A DNA stretch of 59,840 bases from Gammaproteobacteria bacterium. Lineage in GTDB: Bacteria; Pseudomonadota; Gammaproteobacteria; Ga0077536. This document shows positions 42,557-53,100 of the stretch, piece by piece; within the stretch, counting starts at the first letter, position 1, and each line of letters starts with the position of its first letter. The DNA lies in contig JACKNH010000025.1 in the NCBI GenBank assembly GCA_024234975.1, positions 1 to 59,840 of the forward strand. Direction: 5' to 3'. The notes under the pieces were generated by a model that searched no databases, had not been told where the DNA came from, and saw nothing but the letters and a program-made list of their open reading frames with translations. A program made the translations under genes and the position numbers.

Positions 42557-43363
42557 TCAGCTGGCTTTGGCCTGAATCAGCGTGGCCACGGCAGCGTGTT
42601 CATCCCGCTTGGCGAGCAGCTCGTCCAAGAGCTTGAGTGAGACATACCCCTCATCAAAGTCGTCACCTTCGCGAACCTTGAAGTGCCGATCCGGTTCGCC
42701 CAGCCCATCAACGACGAGCCCGGCGTGCGGGAAGTGCTCGTTGCGGGTGAAGTAATGCGTCGTGACCACCGTGAGCAAGCCGGCGCCATGCGCGGCGCGC
42801 AGCCCGTTGGGCGTATCTTCCAGCGCGACACATTTCGCCGGATCCAGACCCGCTGCAACCAATGCCGCCTGGTACACGGCGGGTGACGGTTTTTTCTCTG
42901 AAACCTCGTCGGCGGTGACGATGGAATCGAACCAACGTGGCCAGTCCGCCGGCAGATTGGCGTTCAACAAGGTGACGACATTCGACCGCGCGGTGCTGGT
43001 GGCGATCGCCATGCGGATCCCGTTGGCACGTGCCTCGTCGATCAAACGGCGGACGCCCGGACGCAGGGCCACTTCGCCCTGCAACAGCATCTGGGCGTAG
43101 ATCGCGGTCTTCACACGATGAATTTCGCGCAACTCGCGCAGGAAGGCGGCTTCGTCATTAAAGCGCTGGCGCAGGTCCGCGCCGAAAAAACGCATCCGTT
43201 CGAATCCGCCGGAAATCTTCAGCAGGTCGGCATACAGGCGGGGGGTCCAATCCCAGTCGAGACCGAATTCGGCAAACGTGCGGTTGAACGCCTGCCTGTG
43301 GGTTTCCTCAGTGTCGGCAAGGGTGCCGTCCACATCGAATACTATGCCTTGGAGAACTTTCAT
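42557..43363 (-). CDS. HAD-superfamily hydrolase, CbbY/phosphoglycolate-type
   Basis: The ATG at 43363 follows AGCAGG and gives 268 residues. It is a HAD subfamily IA phosphatase: nucleophile and acid Asp10/Asp12 in VFDVDGTLADTEETH, motif II Ser/Thr in MAIATSTARSN, motif III Lys in SEKKPSPAVYQ, and motif IV in ALEDTPNGLRAAHGAGL. The helical cap is inserted after motif I. It resembles CbbY xylulose-1,5-bisphosphate phosphatases, but no Calvin-cycle genes are near; broad sugar-phosphate or phosphoglycolate phosphatase activity is equally possible. Confidence 0.9.
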   Translation of the reverse strand: MKVLQGIVFDVDGTLADTEETHRQAFNRTFAEFGLDWDWTPRLYADLLKISGGFERMRFFGADLRQRFNDEAAFLRELREIHRVKTAIYAQMLLQGEVALRPGVRRLIDEARANGIRMAIATSTARSNVVTLLNANLPADWPRWFDSIVTADEVSEKKPSPAVYQAALVAAGLDPAKCVALEDTPNGLRAAHGAGLLTVVTTHYFTRNEHFPHAGLVVDGLGEPDRHFKVREGDDFDEGYVSLKLLDELLAKRDEHAAVATLIQAKAS

Positions 43364-43475
43364 ATACGCCTGCTTATCGTCCACATGGGCTGAAAGCTTA
43401 CATGCGGATCAACGCCATACCTGAGAACCGGATCACACGGCGGTGGCGCATCTTACACTCATGTGTGGCTAAATG

Positions 43476-44801
43476 TTACAAATCCGCACTATTTCCGCTG
43501 TTTTCGCTGTCTTCGTGTGCATTTTCATTCAGCGGCAGTTCAGCCCGCTCAAGCCGTCCGAACCTGTCACTCAACTTTTTCGCTGACCGATGGACACCCT
43601 GCACATCGTGATGCGCCTGCTCGATATGCCGTGACAGCGCATCCAATCGACCGCGAAACCGCTCGAAATCCTGACCGAGCAACCCGAGGTGTTCACGGAT
43701 GACGTCGACCTGTTCGCGGAACGCCGCATCCTTAAGCACGCTGCGGGCGGTGTTCAGAATGGCCCACATCGTCGTTGGTGATACCAGCCAGACCCGCGAG
43801 CGGTGCGCGAGTTCCACCAGTTCCGGGTGATGCGCCTGAATCTCGGCGAAGACCGCTTCCGCCGGAATGAACATCATCGCGGCATCGGCAGTTTCGGCCG
43901 GGACGATATAGCGTGCCGCGATATCGGTGATGTGCTTGCGCACGTCCTGGCGGAACCGCGCGGTCGCCGCCTTGCGGTCGCTGTCACCGGCGGCGTAGTC
44001 GGTCATCTGGCGATAGGCCTCCAAGGGAAACTTGGCGTCAATCACCAGGTGGCCGGTGGGCGGCGGCAATAACAACATGCAATCGGCGATGCGGCCGTTG
44101 CCCAGGTGGTGCTGCAGGCTGAAATGGGATTCGGGCAGGACGTTGCGCACCAGCGACGCCAGTTGCACTTCGCCGAAAGCGCCACGGGCGCGTTTGTCAG
44201 CGAGGATCTCCTGTAGCGACACCACGTTGCTCGACAGGTCCGTGATCCGCTTTTGCGCTTCGTCAATCAAGGCCAGCCGGCGGACGATATCGGTGAACGT
44301 TGCCGAGGTCTTCTCGAATCCTTCGTTGAGCCGTCGATCCACTTCGCCCGCGATCTCGGTGAGGCGGCGATCGGTCGTCTGGGTCAACTTGCCGACTTCC
44401 TCATTGATCGTCCGCGCGTGGCGGGTCAGCGCATCCATGACCTGTTGCTGGGTATGGGCGATTCCTTGATGCAATGCCTGGCGGACATCGTTGTGTCCGC
44501 CGCGCTGTGACTGCAGCAACTGCTGCAGCTGTGCTGCGGCAAGCCTTCGCATGTCTTCTTTGATATTCAATTGCTGCTCGGCCTGGCGCAGCTGACCGTC
44601 GGCGAGTTGTTGCTCCAGGGCGTTGACGAGCGCGAGTTGATCGATCTGGCGGGTTTCAAAGCGAATCAGGGCGTCATGAAGTTCCGTACTGCGGCCACGC
44701 GCCAGCAGCACCAGCAACGCGCACACGGCTATCACCAGCAACGCAATGACCATCCAGAGCAGGACAGTGGTGTCATTGGCAAGCAACGCGAGTGTGTTCA
44801 T
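43476..44801 (-). CDS. rmuC: DNA recombination protein RmuC
   Basis: A 441-residue protein with a single N-terminal membrane helix (about 13-34), a long coiled-coil region (about 40-190), and the conserved RmuC nuclease-like core: KRARGAFGEVQLASLVRNVL, HLVIDAKFPLEAYRQM, and MFIPAEAVFAEIQAHHPEL. RmuC limits inversions between short repeats and acts in DNA repair; its core resembles restriction-endonuclease-fold nucleases. It is divergent from the radical SAM gene. The C-terminus ends with an acidic tail. Confidence 0.94.
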   Translation of the reverse strand: MNTLALLANDTTVLLWMVIALLVIAVCALLVLLARGRSTELHDALIRFETRQIDQLALVNALEQQLADGQLRQAEQQLNIKEDMRRLAAAQLQQLLQSQRGGHNDVRQALHQGIAHTQQQVMDALTRHARTINEEVGKLTQTTDRRLTEIAGEVDRRLNEGFEKTSATFTDIVRRLALIDEAQKRITDLSSNVVSLQEILADKRARGAFGEVQLASLVRNVLPESHFSLQHHLGNGRIADCMLLLPPPTGHLVIDAKFPLEAYRQMTDYAAGDSDRKAATARFRQDVRKHITDIAARYIVPAETADAAMMFIPAEAVFAEIQAHHPELVELAHRSRVWLVSPTTMWAILNTARSVLKDAAFREQVDVIREHLGLLGQDFERFRGRLDALSRHIEQAHHDVQGVHRSAKKLSDRFGRLERAELPLNENAHEDSENSGNSADL

Positions 44802-44963
44802 TCAGTTTTGCAGCTCTTCAGTGGCAACTTGCAAGGCCTGCTCGGGCGTGATGTAGTCATTCCCATAAATCGATATTGCACTGTCATCCGACAACGACAT
44901 GTTGCGGCAAGCGGTGTACTATCGCAAACCACCTCAAGCCATGCTTCGTTGGCAATTGAATTG

Positions 44964-46040
44964 ATGGAAAAGGCAAAACCCACACGCGCGACGCGCGGAC
45001 GCGGCGCCAGCGGCAATCCGTCGCCGCGTTTCATCGAAGTCGATCGCGAAGCGTTTGATGACGGTTGGACGCCCGATGAGGCGGCGGAGACGCCGCTGAA
45101 AACCTATGTCGCCTTCGAGCAGGCGCGCAGTATTCTCAGCCGTAATAACTCTCCGGATATCCCGTTCTCCATTTCGATCAATCCTTATCGCGGGTGTGAG
45201 CACGGTTGCATCTACTGTTACGCCCGGCCGTCGCACGCCTATCTCGACTTGTCGCCCGGCCTTGATTTCGAGTCGCGCCTGTTTGTGAAATCGAATGCCG
45301 CCGCCCTGCTGCATGATGCGCTGGCCGCACCCCGTTACGAGCCCGATGTCATCGCGTTGGGCGCGAATACTGATCCCTATCAGCCGATTGAACGGCGCTA
45401 TCGCATTACCCGCCGGGTCGTCGAAGTGCTGGCCCAGTGCCGCAATCCGTTCACGATCACCACCAAGTCGGCGCTCGTCGAGCGGGATATCGATTTGCTG
45501 CTGCAGGCCCGGCAGTACAACGCGGTGTCGGTGAACATCTCGGTCACGACGCTGGACCACGCATTGGCGCGCCGTCTGGAACCGCGGGCAACCGCGCCAA
45601 GGCGGCGACTGCAGACCATTGAACGACTGGCCCGGGCCGGCATCCCGGTCACTGTGTTGTTCGCGCCAGTGATCCCGGGGCTGAATGACCATGAACTGGA
45701 ATCCGTACTGGAAGCGGCGGCCGCGGCCGGCGCGATGGCTGCGGGGTATGTCGTGCTGCGTCTGCCGCTCGAAGTCAATCCGTTGTTCCAGCAGTGGCTG
45801 GCTGACAACGAACCTTTGAAAGCGAAACGGGTGATGCACCGGGTCGAGGCCATGCGTGACGGGCGCCAGAACGACAGCCAGTTCGGCAGCCGCATGCAGG
45901 GCAGCGGTGAGTTCGCGACGTTGCTGAACCAGCGGATGGTGTTGGCGCAACGGCGTTTCGGCCTTGACCGTCCGGCGCCAATGCTGAGCACCGCAGATTT
46001 CCGTCGGCCGCATGTGTCGCCGCAGATGGTGCTGTTCTAA
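44964..46040 (+). CDS. PA0069-type radical SAM protein
   Basis: From the ATG at 44964 there are 358 residues; a longer frame reads into sequence antisense to rmuC. The radical SAM cluster motif CEHGCIYCYAR (C-x3-C-x2-C) follows SINPYRG, and the SAM-binding motifs YEPDVIALGANTDPYQPIE and GIPVTVLFAPVIPGLND are present. This is the pattern of the PA0069/Rv2578c family, related in sequence to spore photoproduct lyase-like proteins. The reaction is not known. The ribosome site is weak. The gene ends 4 bp inside the stop of the convergent phosphatase gene. Confidence 0.9.
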   Translation: MEKAKPTRATRGRGASGNPSPRFIEVDREAFDDGWTPDEAAETPLKTYVAFEQARSILSRNNSPDIPFSISINPYRGCEHGCIYCYARPSHAYLDLSPGLDFESRLFVKSNAAALLHDALAAPRYEPDVIALGANTDPYQPIERRYRITRRVVEVLAQCRNPFTITTKSALVERDIDLLLQARQYNAVSVNISVTTLDHALARRLEPRATAPRRRLQTIERLARAGIPVTVLFAPVIPGLNDHELESVLEAAAAAGAMAAGYVVLRLPLEVNPLFQQWLADNEPLKAKRVMHRVEAMRDGRQNDSQFGSRMQGSGEFATLLNQRMVLAQRRFGLDRPAPMLSTADFRRPHVSPQMVLF

Positions 46041-48181
46041 CGCGCGCGACCTTTGATGACGACCAGGGTGACGTCGTCGCGTTGTGGTTGATCGCCGCGG
46101 AATGTTCTCACCTCATCCATCACGGTTCGGCAAAGCTGCGTCGCTGAGAGCGTGTGGTGGGCCCGCACCAGATTGCGCAGCCGGTCCCGGCCAAACTCTT
46201 CCGCATCCGCATTGCGCGTTTCCAGCAGGCCGTCGGTGTGCAGGACGATGATGTCGTGTTCCGACCACGGTCCTTCGGCAATGTTTCCGAACTCCCAGCC
46301 AGACTGGATACCCAGCGGAATGTCCTGGCCTGCCAGCTCCCGGAACGCATAGGTCTGCGTGTTGTAACACAACGCCGGCGCGTGGCCGGCGCTTGCCCAG
46401 CGCAATTGGCGGGCATCACAGTCGATGGTCAGGTAAAACAGCGTCATGAAGCGGCCGAGGGCGAAATCCTTGACCAGTTGCTCGTTGATCCTGCTGAACA
46501 TCTGCCGTGGCGCGACAAGCTGATTGGCCAGACCATGCACCAGCGCCCTGGCGGAGGTCATCAACAGCGCGGAAGGCAGCCCGTGCCCGGAAACATCGCC
46601 GATGACTACGCCCAACAGACCGGGTTTGATACCGCGCAGATCGAGGTAGTCGAAATAGTCGCCGCCGGTGTCGTCGCAGAACTCGCACGCGCCATCGATA
46701 TCCAGATCCGGCAGGTCCGGTCTGGCGTTCGGCAGCAGGTGGGTCTGTACCTCGCGTGCCAGCGCCATCGATTCTGTCATGCGCGCGTGTTCTTCCAGGC
46801 GCGGCAACATGGTGTTGAAGGCATCGCCCAACCGTTCCAGTTCGTCGCCGGTGGCTATGGAAACCTTGGCCTGGAAATCACCGAGTGCAATGGCATCGAC
46901 GGCATCGGATAACTGATGTACGGGACTGGTCACCGAGCGCGACACCAGCAGTGAGATGCCGACCACCAGGCAACTGACGACCAGCGTCAGTGGCAACATC
47001 TCGTCAACCCGCCGCTGGGTGGTGTGCAAGGCGTAGGCCGCTGCATCCAGCGCGGGCGCCACCGCCGCGGATACCGGCACGATCAACAGCAGGAAATTCT
47101 CCGCGTCACCAAACGATCGGAATACCCAGAAGGCGTCTGCGCCGCGATACGGCAGGCGCAGGGTCGCGGCCGAGTCGGTCACCATGGCATCCACGAGGCG
47201 GCCGGTCCCGGCGGGTGTACCCGCCTGCAGCGGCACCATTTCAAACAGCTCGCGCCAATCCGCGCCGTAGCGGGCGGCATCTCGCTGCGCGAGGATCGCC
47301 GCGAAGGGTTCACCGGTTTGGGCGTTGCGTTGCAGGTTGATCAGCAGTATCTGGCTCGCGGCGTCCAGATGCTCAGGCAACGACAAGGCTTGCAGCATAT
47401 CGACTAACAACACGTCGATACCGCTGACCCCGGCGAACTCGCCGTTGGCGTCGCGCAATGGCATCGTGACGCCCACCGTACGCTGTCGCGAGGCCGCATC
47501 GGTGATGGGCGTTGACCATTGCAGGTCAGTCGCCGCGCGCTGACCGGTGTACCAGGACCGTTGGCGGGCATCGTAATCCGCCGGCAACGCGCCATGGCCC
47601 GGAAAACTCATGTTCAGCCCGTTTTCCAGCGCCATGTATTGCCAATAGATGAGGTCTGTGTAGCGATCCTGGATATCTGCCAGCAATTGCGTGAGCGGCA
47701 CCAGCTTACGTGCGTCCTGTGAAACACTTGCCTGCTCGACGTCCATCGGTACCTGAAAGACGGCGTGATCAAACGAAACCGGGATCGGCACCTCCACCCC
47801 GGACTCGTCCAGTCGGCGGTAGCGCGCACGTTCGCTCAACAGCAGATCCGGTGGGGATTTGGTGAAGTCGTCGAGAAAATGAACCGTGTCCGGGTCCGCG
47901 AGGCGTTGACCGTTCAACAGCGATTCGGCTTCCCGCGCCTGTTGGCGAATCAGCGCCTCGACCAGTTGTCGTTCGCGCAGCACCAGGCGCGCATGGTCGT
48001 CAGCCAGTTGTTCGAGACTGTCGCGCGCGTTGTCAGTCAGCGCCTGGGCACTTTGCGCGGCAAGATCGCCACCCAGGGTTCGCAAAGCACGGATGTCCAT
48101 CCACGCCGTCACGGCCAGCGGACCGAGCGCGATGGTCAACATCAACAAGGCGACCTTCCATCTGAGCTGCATATTCACCAT
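46037..48181 (-). CDS. Membrane PP2C-type (SpoIIE/RsbU) phosphatase with dCache and HAMP domains
   Basis: A 714-residue signalling protein. A first membrane helix (about 9-29) precedes a periplasmic dCache sensor (about 40-375; the SWYTGQRAATDLQWSTPITD and FAGVSGIDVLL segments are typical). A second helix (about 388-410) leads to a HAMP domain and then a SpoIIE phosphatase domain (about 480-712) with metal-binding Asp in GGDYFDYLDL and GDVSGHGLPSALLM. Such proteins dephosphorylate anti-sigma-factor antagonists in response to external ligands. No STAS or anti-sigma gene is adjacent. It lies 13 bp downstream of a potassium channel gene, probably in the same transcript. Confidence 0.92.
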   Translation of the reverse strand: MVNMQLRWKVALLMLTIALGPLAVTAWMDIRALRTLGGDLAAQSAQALTDNARDSLEQLADDHARLVLRERQLVEALIRQQAREAESLLNGQRLADPDTVHFLDDFTKSPPDLLLSERARYRRLDESGVEVPIPVSFDHAVFQVPMDVEQASVSQDARKLVPLTQLLADIQDRYTDLIYWQYMALENGLNMSFPGHGALPADYDARQRSWYTGQRAATDLQWSTPITDAASRQRTVGVTMPLRDANGEFAGVSGIDVLLVDMLQALSLPEHLDAASQILLINLQRNAQTGEPFAAILAQRDAARYGADWRELFEMVPLQAGTPAGTGRLVDAMVTDSAATLRLPYRGADAFWVFRSFGDAENFLLLIVPVSAAVAPALDAAAYALHTTQRRVDEMLPLTLVVSCLVVGISLLVSRSVTSPVHQLSDAVDAIALGDFQAKVSIATGDELERLGDAFNTMLPRLEEHARMTESMALAREVQTHLLPNARPDLPDLDIDGACEFCDDTGGDYFDYLDLRGIKPGLLGVVIGDVSGHGLPSALLMTSARALVHGLANQLVAPRQMFSRINEQLVKDFALGRFMTLFYLTIDCDARQLRWASAGHAPALCYNTQTYAFRELAGQDIPLGIQSGWEFGNIAEGPWSEHDIIVLHTDGLLETRNADAEEFGRDRLRNLVRAHHTLSATQLCRTVMDEVRTFRGDQPQRDDVTLVVIKGRAR

Positions 48182-48194
48182 GGCTGAACCAGCG

Positions 48195-48863
48195 TCAACG
48201 GTGTTGCGAAATATGCATGCCGACCAAGCGCGCTATCAATACGGTCAGGAATATCTGCCCGGCGACAGCTTCCAGGTTGGCAAACGCGCGGGCGATGGGA
48301 GCCACCGGGATGATGTCGCCGAAGCCGACTGTCGTCAGTGTGGTAAAACTGAAATAGATGAATGTCGCCAGGTCGGTACCATCGAATGCCGCGACGCCAT
48401 CAGCCACCGGCGCAAGTGCGCCCGGTATCAAAAGGACCAGCAGCTGAAAAATGTAGGCGCCGGCCAGACCCAGCATCAGGTAGGTGCAGGTGGCGGCGGC
48501 AAGTTCGTTCAAGGTGACCCTGCCAGTGCTCATCACATGGACCAGGATGATGCCGGCGGTATAGCCAAACCAGGCAAAACCAAGGACGGCCGACACCGCG
48601 CCGATGCCCGGTGTCGCCTGGTAGGCGAATATTACGCTGGCAATGAAAGCGGCCGCCGCCATGAGGGTGCCGGCCAGCTGCAATGCGCTGTGGTCAGTGA
48701 TCGAGAATATCGAGGCCAGCAATACCAGCGACAGCATCAGCTGAAATAGAATGTCGCCTACGCCGAAATGGGCAGCCAGCGGGCTGACCACCAGCAGCAG
48801 TAGCAGCGTCGCGAGCAGCCAAATGAACCTGTTCCGGCGCAGCAGTGAAATCGCGCTGTTCAC
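48195..48863 (-). CDS. Potassium-channel family protein
   Basis: A 222-residue membrane protein with about six hydrophobic segments. The pore loop carries the selectivity filter TTVGFGD (FTTLTTVGFGDIIPVAPI), with the inner helix NLEAVAGQIFLTVLIARLV after it. It lacks a cytoplasmic RCK or cyclic-nucleotide domain. The start is a GTG at 48863 with a poor ribosome site, so the exact N-terminus is uncertain. As the upstream gene of the PP2C phosphatase it may connect ion flux to that signalling protein; this is an inference from gene order only. Confidence 0.87.
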   Translation of the reverse strand: MNSAISLLRRNRFIWLLATLLLLLVVSPLAAHFGVGDILFQLMLSLVLLASIFSITDHSALQLAGTLMAAAAFIASVIFAYQATPGIGAVSAVLGFAWFGYTAGIILVHVMSTGRVTLNELAAATCTYLMLGLAGAYIFQLLVLLIPGALAPVADGVAAFDGTDLATFIYFSFTTLTTVGFGDIIPVAPIARAFANLEAVAGQIFLTVLIARLVGMHISQHR

Positions 48864-48988
48864 ATCGCACTTCGCTGTTCGAGAGGGATATTCATCATGT
48901 CGCGCCTGGCGCAGCCGATATGGCGGATTGGAATACGAATGAAATGTCAGGCGCCATTTTAACAGGCCTCACCATCGCCAAGCCAAAC

Positions 48989-50101
48989 ATGGATCGCATC
49001 ACCGAACCTGAATCACCTCAAACGGCATACCAGCGTTTATTGCAAACCCCGGGATTTATCGCCGATCCGGCGCAGGCGGAGGTAGTAGACCTGCTGGACC
49101 GGTTGCATCACGACCTGCTGAATGCCACGCAACCCACCGGCGGCTTCTGGCGTCGGTGGTTGGGCGGCGGAACGGAAGTGACTCCGGTGCGTGGATTGTA
49201 CCTGTATGGCGGTGTGGGACGCGGCAAGACGTTACTGGTCGACCTGTTCTTCCACAGCCTGCCGGCCGGTATGGGAGTGCGGATCCATTTCCATGCGTTC
49301 ATGCGCGGCATTCACCGCGAACTGCGGGAACTGAAATCGCTCGCCGACCCGCTGACCGAGGTGGCGCGCCATTACCGCGAACGTTGCCGCGTGCTGTGCC
49401 TGGATGAATTCCACGTCGGTGATATCACCGACGCCATGATCCTTGGCAACCTTCTGCGCAGCCTGTTCGAACGCGGCGTCACTGTATTGGCGACGTCCAA
49501 TGAGGCTCCCGAATCGCTTTATCGCGACGGTTTGCAGCGTGACCGTTTTCTGCCCGCCATCGCGCTGATCCGCGAGCATATGGATGTGCATCTGGTTGAA
49601 AGCGCCACGGATTATCGCTTGCGAACCCTCGAGCAGGCGGAAATTTTCCACGTCAGCGATGATGCCGAAGTTGCAGGGCTGGAGCGCTATTTCACCGAAT
49701 TGGCGCCGGACGGTGATTCGGTGAGCCACAGCGTCGAAATCGAAGGCCGGCCGATACCCACAGTGCGCCACGGTGACGGCATCATCTGGTTTGAATTCGA
49801 TGCCATCTGCGGCGGGCCGCGCGGCGCCGCGGACTACATCGAAATTGCCCGTTGCTACCAGACCGTCATGGTTTCGCAGATCCCGGTGATGGACGACATG
49901 AGCAACGACGCGGCGCGTCGGTTCATCACGATGATCGACGAATTCTACGACCGCAAGGTCAAGCTCATCTGTTCAGCAGCGGCGGAACCTGCGGCGCTGT
50001 ATCGCGGCCAACGTCTCGCGCAACCGTTCGCACGGACGGCGAGCAGGCTGATTGAAATGCAATCTAGAGAGTACCTGCGCGCTGCTCACTCCTCGGACTG
50101 A
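48989..50101 (+). CDS. zapE: Cell division protein ZapE (AFG1-family ATPase)
   Basis: The ATG at 48989 gives 370 residues; an upstream in-frame ATG at 48944 is possible. It is an AFG1-type AAA+ ATPase: opening TAYQRLLQTPGFIADPAQAE, Walker A in YGGVGRGKTLLVDLFF, HFHAFMRGIHRELRELK, Walker B in CLDEFHVGDITDAMIL, and sensor 1 in VLATSNEAPESLYRDGLQR. ZapE binds FtsZ and destabilises the Z ring at late division or under stress. The stop lies 16 bp inside the end of the convergent yhdP gene. Confidence 0.94.
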   Translation: MDRITEPESPQTAYQRLLQTPGFIADPAQAEVVDLLDRLHHDLLNATQPTGGFWRRWLGGGTEVTPVRGLYLYGGVGRGKTLLVDLFFHSLPAGMGVRIHFHAFMRGIHRELRELKSLADPLTEVARHYRERCRVLCLDEFHVGDITDAMILGNLLRSLFERGVTVLATSNEAPESLYRDGLQRDRFLPAIALIREHMDVHLVESATDYRLRTLEQAEIFHVSDDAEVAGLERYFTELAPDGDSVSHSVEIEGRPIPTVRHGDGIIWFEFDAICGGPRGAADYIEIARCYQTVMVSQIPVMDDMSNDAARRFITMIDEFYDRKVKLICSAAAEPAALYRGQRLAQPFARTASRLIEMQSREYLRAAHSSD

Positions 50102-53100
50102 GCGTAACGGACGCGTTCCACCGTCGGGGAATTCCAGTCGCCGGTAATGCTGTATTCGCGCTTGAGGATGCTGTCGAACGCATCCGGAATCGATTTGAAA
50201 ATCTTCTGGCCGAGATAGATCGCGGTGCCGACACCCACCCCCGCCGGTCCGAACAAGGCGCCCGCGACCGGAAACGAACTTGATACCTGGGGCGTGACGG
50301 AGACGATCTGATCGTAGTCCTGGGTGCTGAGCCCCGTCCGGCCGACGATTTCCACCGTTGCCGCGGGACCTTCCATCACCAGGTTGTTGGTGTAGGCGTT
50401 CCCTTGGTCAAGCTCGAAAGTGCCTTCGATGCGGTCAAAAGCGAAGCCTTTGCCGAACAAATCCTCGAAATCCAGGCTGAGACGCCGGCCGAGTGAATTG
50501 AGACTGAGCAGTCCGAACAGGCGGCCACCACCGGGTTCGACTTCGCTCAACGTACCGTGTTTTATCGAAAGCGCCAGCTGACCATCCAGCCGCGACAAGG
50601 CGAAATCCGCCGGTGATCCGCCCCATTGCGCGACAATGGCAAGCTCCGTATCACCGCCGTCGATCGCGCCGCGATCGTATCCAAAGCTCTGCAGCATGTT
50701 GCCAAGGTCTTCACTGTGCGCATTGATGTCGAACCTCGACTGATGCACTTCGCCATCGAATGACCAATCACCGCTGGTCGCAACGGTGAACGTTGGCGCT
50801 TCGAACGTCAGTGCCGCAAGGTGCAGCCCTTCATTCGTAGGTTCGGCATTCAGCCTGGCCGACCCCAGCACCAGGTTGCCGAACTCGAACTGTTCAACTT
50901 CCATCGAAATGCGTGGACTGTTGCGGGGATCGAGTTCAATCCTCGGCAGGCCGCCGGCGCCGGTCTCCTTCAGGCTGATGACCGAGAATCGGCCGTCCAC
51001 TTCGCGCAGATCGCCCGTGGCGGTGACCTGTCCCGCCAGGCGCTCGCTGGCGAGATCCAGCGTCCAGCCGGTACCGTCGGAACCGCCACTCAACGTGACG
51101 CCGGGGAATTCCTGCCCCAGCATGGCCAGCCGTCCGGCACGAATCGCGACGTGTACCGGCAATGTACGTTCCGGGTTCCCGGCAGCGGGACTGTCTGCGG
51201 CCGGTTGCAGGCGCCCCGCCCATTCGCCGATCGGCAGCCGGTCGACACTGCCGCGGACGGTGATTCCGGGATCGTCGGAGAACTGTCCGCTGCCGCTGCC
51301 GAGCAATATGTCCGCCCGTGTGACATGGCCAACACCGGCGGCATCGCGCATGGATTCGACTTCCGCGCTCAGCTCTTCGCCGTAGCGGACTTCGAACCGG
51401 CGCGTCGACGAGGCTTTGGAATATTCGCTGATGACAACCAGCCTGCGGATATCATTGCGACGCTTGCCGAAGGGCCAGGGCAGGTTGACATTAAGCCCTT
51501 CGAGATCCGATTCAATGGCGAGCCGCGTCGGCAGCGGCGGGGCGTCAGGCGTGTTTTCCGGCAGTGACAGCGTCGCCTGCCAGTTAACGCTGCCGCGCAA
51601 CGCATCGCTGCCTCGGTTGCGTTCCAGCCATGCGTGGACCGGCAACGCGTAACGTTGCAACTGCGCGTACAGCTTTTCGGATTCCGATGTCCCTTGCATG
51701 ATGAATTCAGATGCGATTCCCGCTGCCAGTCCGGGACCGCCGCGGGTGGTGATGGCGACATCGCCGCCGTCGAACTTGCCGGTGAGGCCTTCGCTTTGCC
51801 ACGTTGTTTCGGTGAATCGCACCCGGCCTTCCAACTCGGACAGCATGATGTTTTCCGGTTGGGCAACTATCGAAGCCTGCCGCAAAGTTGCTGTGCCATT
51901 GACGTCCGGTTTGGCGCCACGAACGAGCGGCACCGAGAAGTCCAGCGACATGGCGATTTCGCCCTTGAGGTCGAGCTCGAGAAGCTGCGCGGCCTTGCCG
52001 TCTCGCAGCGGGCTGGCGGCGATGACCCGGGTAGCGTCCTCACCGCTACCAAGCGCCTGGCCGTGCACCTTCAGCATTCGCTGGCGGGCAAACAGGTCTG
52101 CGATTGTGAAACTGATATCCGAGATCGCAGTGCCTTCTATAACTGCGGTCGGCGCGCGGCCGTGCACCTGACGGCCGTCGATGGTGACTTCCACTGCAGC
52201 GTCCTGCGCAATCGGCCAACGTCTGGAATATTCGATCTCCCCGTCGTTGACGCCGATTGCGACCAGAAACCGCCCTTGCCGATCATCGAATGGAAAATCG
52301 GCGAGATCCCCGCGCAGCACCAGGCCGGCGTATGCAATCTCGCCCTGATGCGCAACGTTGCGCAGCCAGGATTCACCGGTGGGTCGCAGCAGATCCCTGG
52401 GCAGCAGCAGTTGCATGTCGGCGGCGTTGCCGCCGGAGACTGATGCAATGACGTCGGCGAAGGGGCGGCCGCCCTCGGTGGGCCAGCGTACTTCTCCGCG
52501 GATCGCCAGTGGCAGCGAGGCCACGGTCGCGCGGAAGTCCGGTAGTTGTACACGCCAGAGGTCATCGCGGTGCTGCCAGAGCACATCGCCTTGCAGGCCG
52601 GTCACGGCGACGTCGCTGACCAGCACATCACCGGCGATCAGATCGATCGCTTGGGTCGCCGGAAAGAAGCGGCCGCCGTTGCCGTTCAGGCGCAGGTCCC
52701 CGCTGATGCCTGTGACACGCGGCGCCGTTGTCGCAGGCGTGATCGCAACGTTGCTCAGCGACGCCGCCAACGCGTAGCGGGTGACGCCGTCCTCCCGGAA
52801 CCATGCCGCGTGCACATCATTCAATACGCCGGCAGGGCGGGTTGCGGCGACAAGTTCGCGCACCGCCGCCGGCAGCACCTCGGTCTGCGCCAACAGCGGG
52901 AGCATCGCGTCCAGGTGCAGGGCTGCGGAATTGAACACCACGTACGTCGGCCTGCCATCGGCGGTCTGCCAGATGAGGTCGGCGCGTTCGGTCATGTACT
53001 GCGTCGCCGGCGTTTCCAGTGTCAGGTCGCGCAGGCCGAGGTGATAGCTGCCGTCGGCCTGCCGTTGCGCCGATACGTCGCTGCTGAACGAATTCAGCAT

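Noticed and set aside
44934..46013. A 359-codon open frame opposite the radical SAM gene
   Set aside because: The plus strand carries the radical SAM cluster motif; the minus frame has no recognisable domain.
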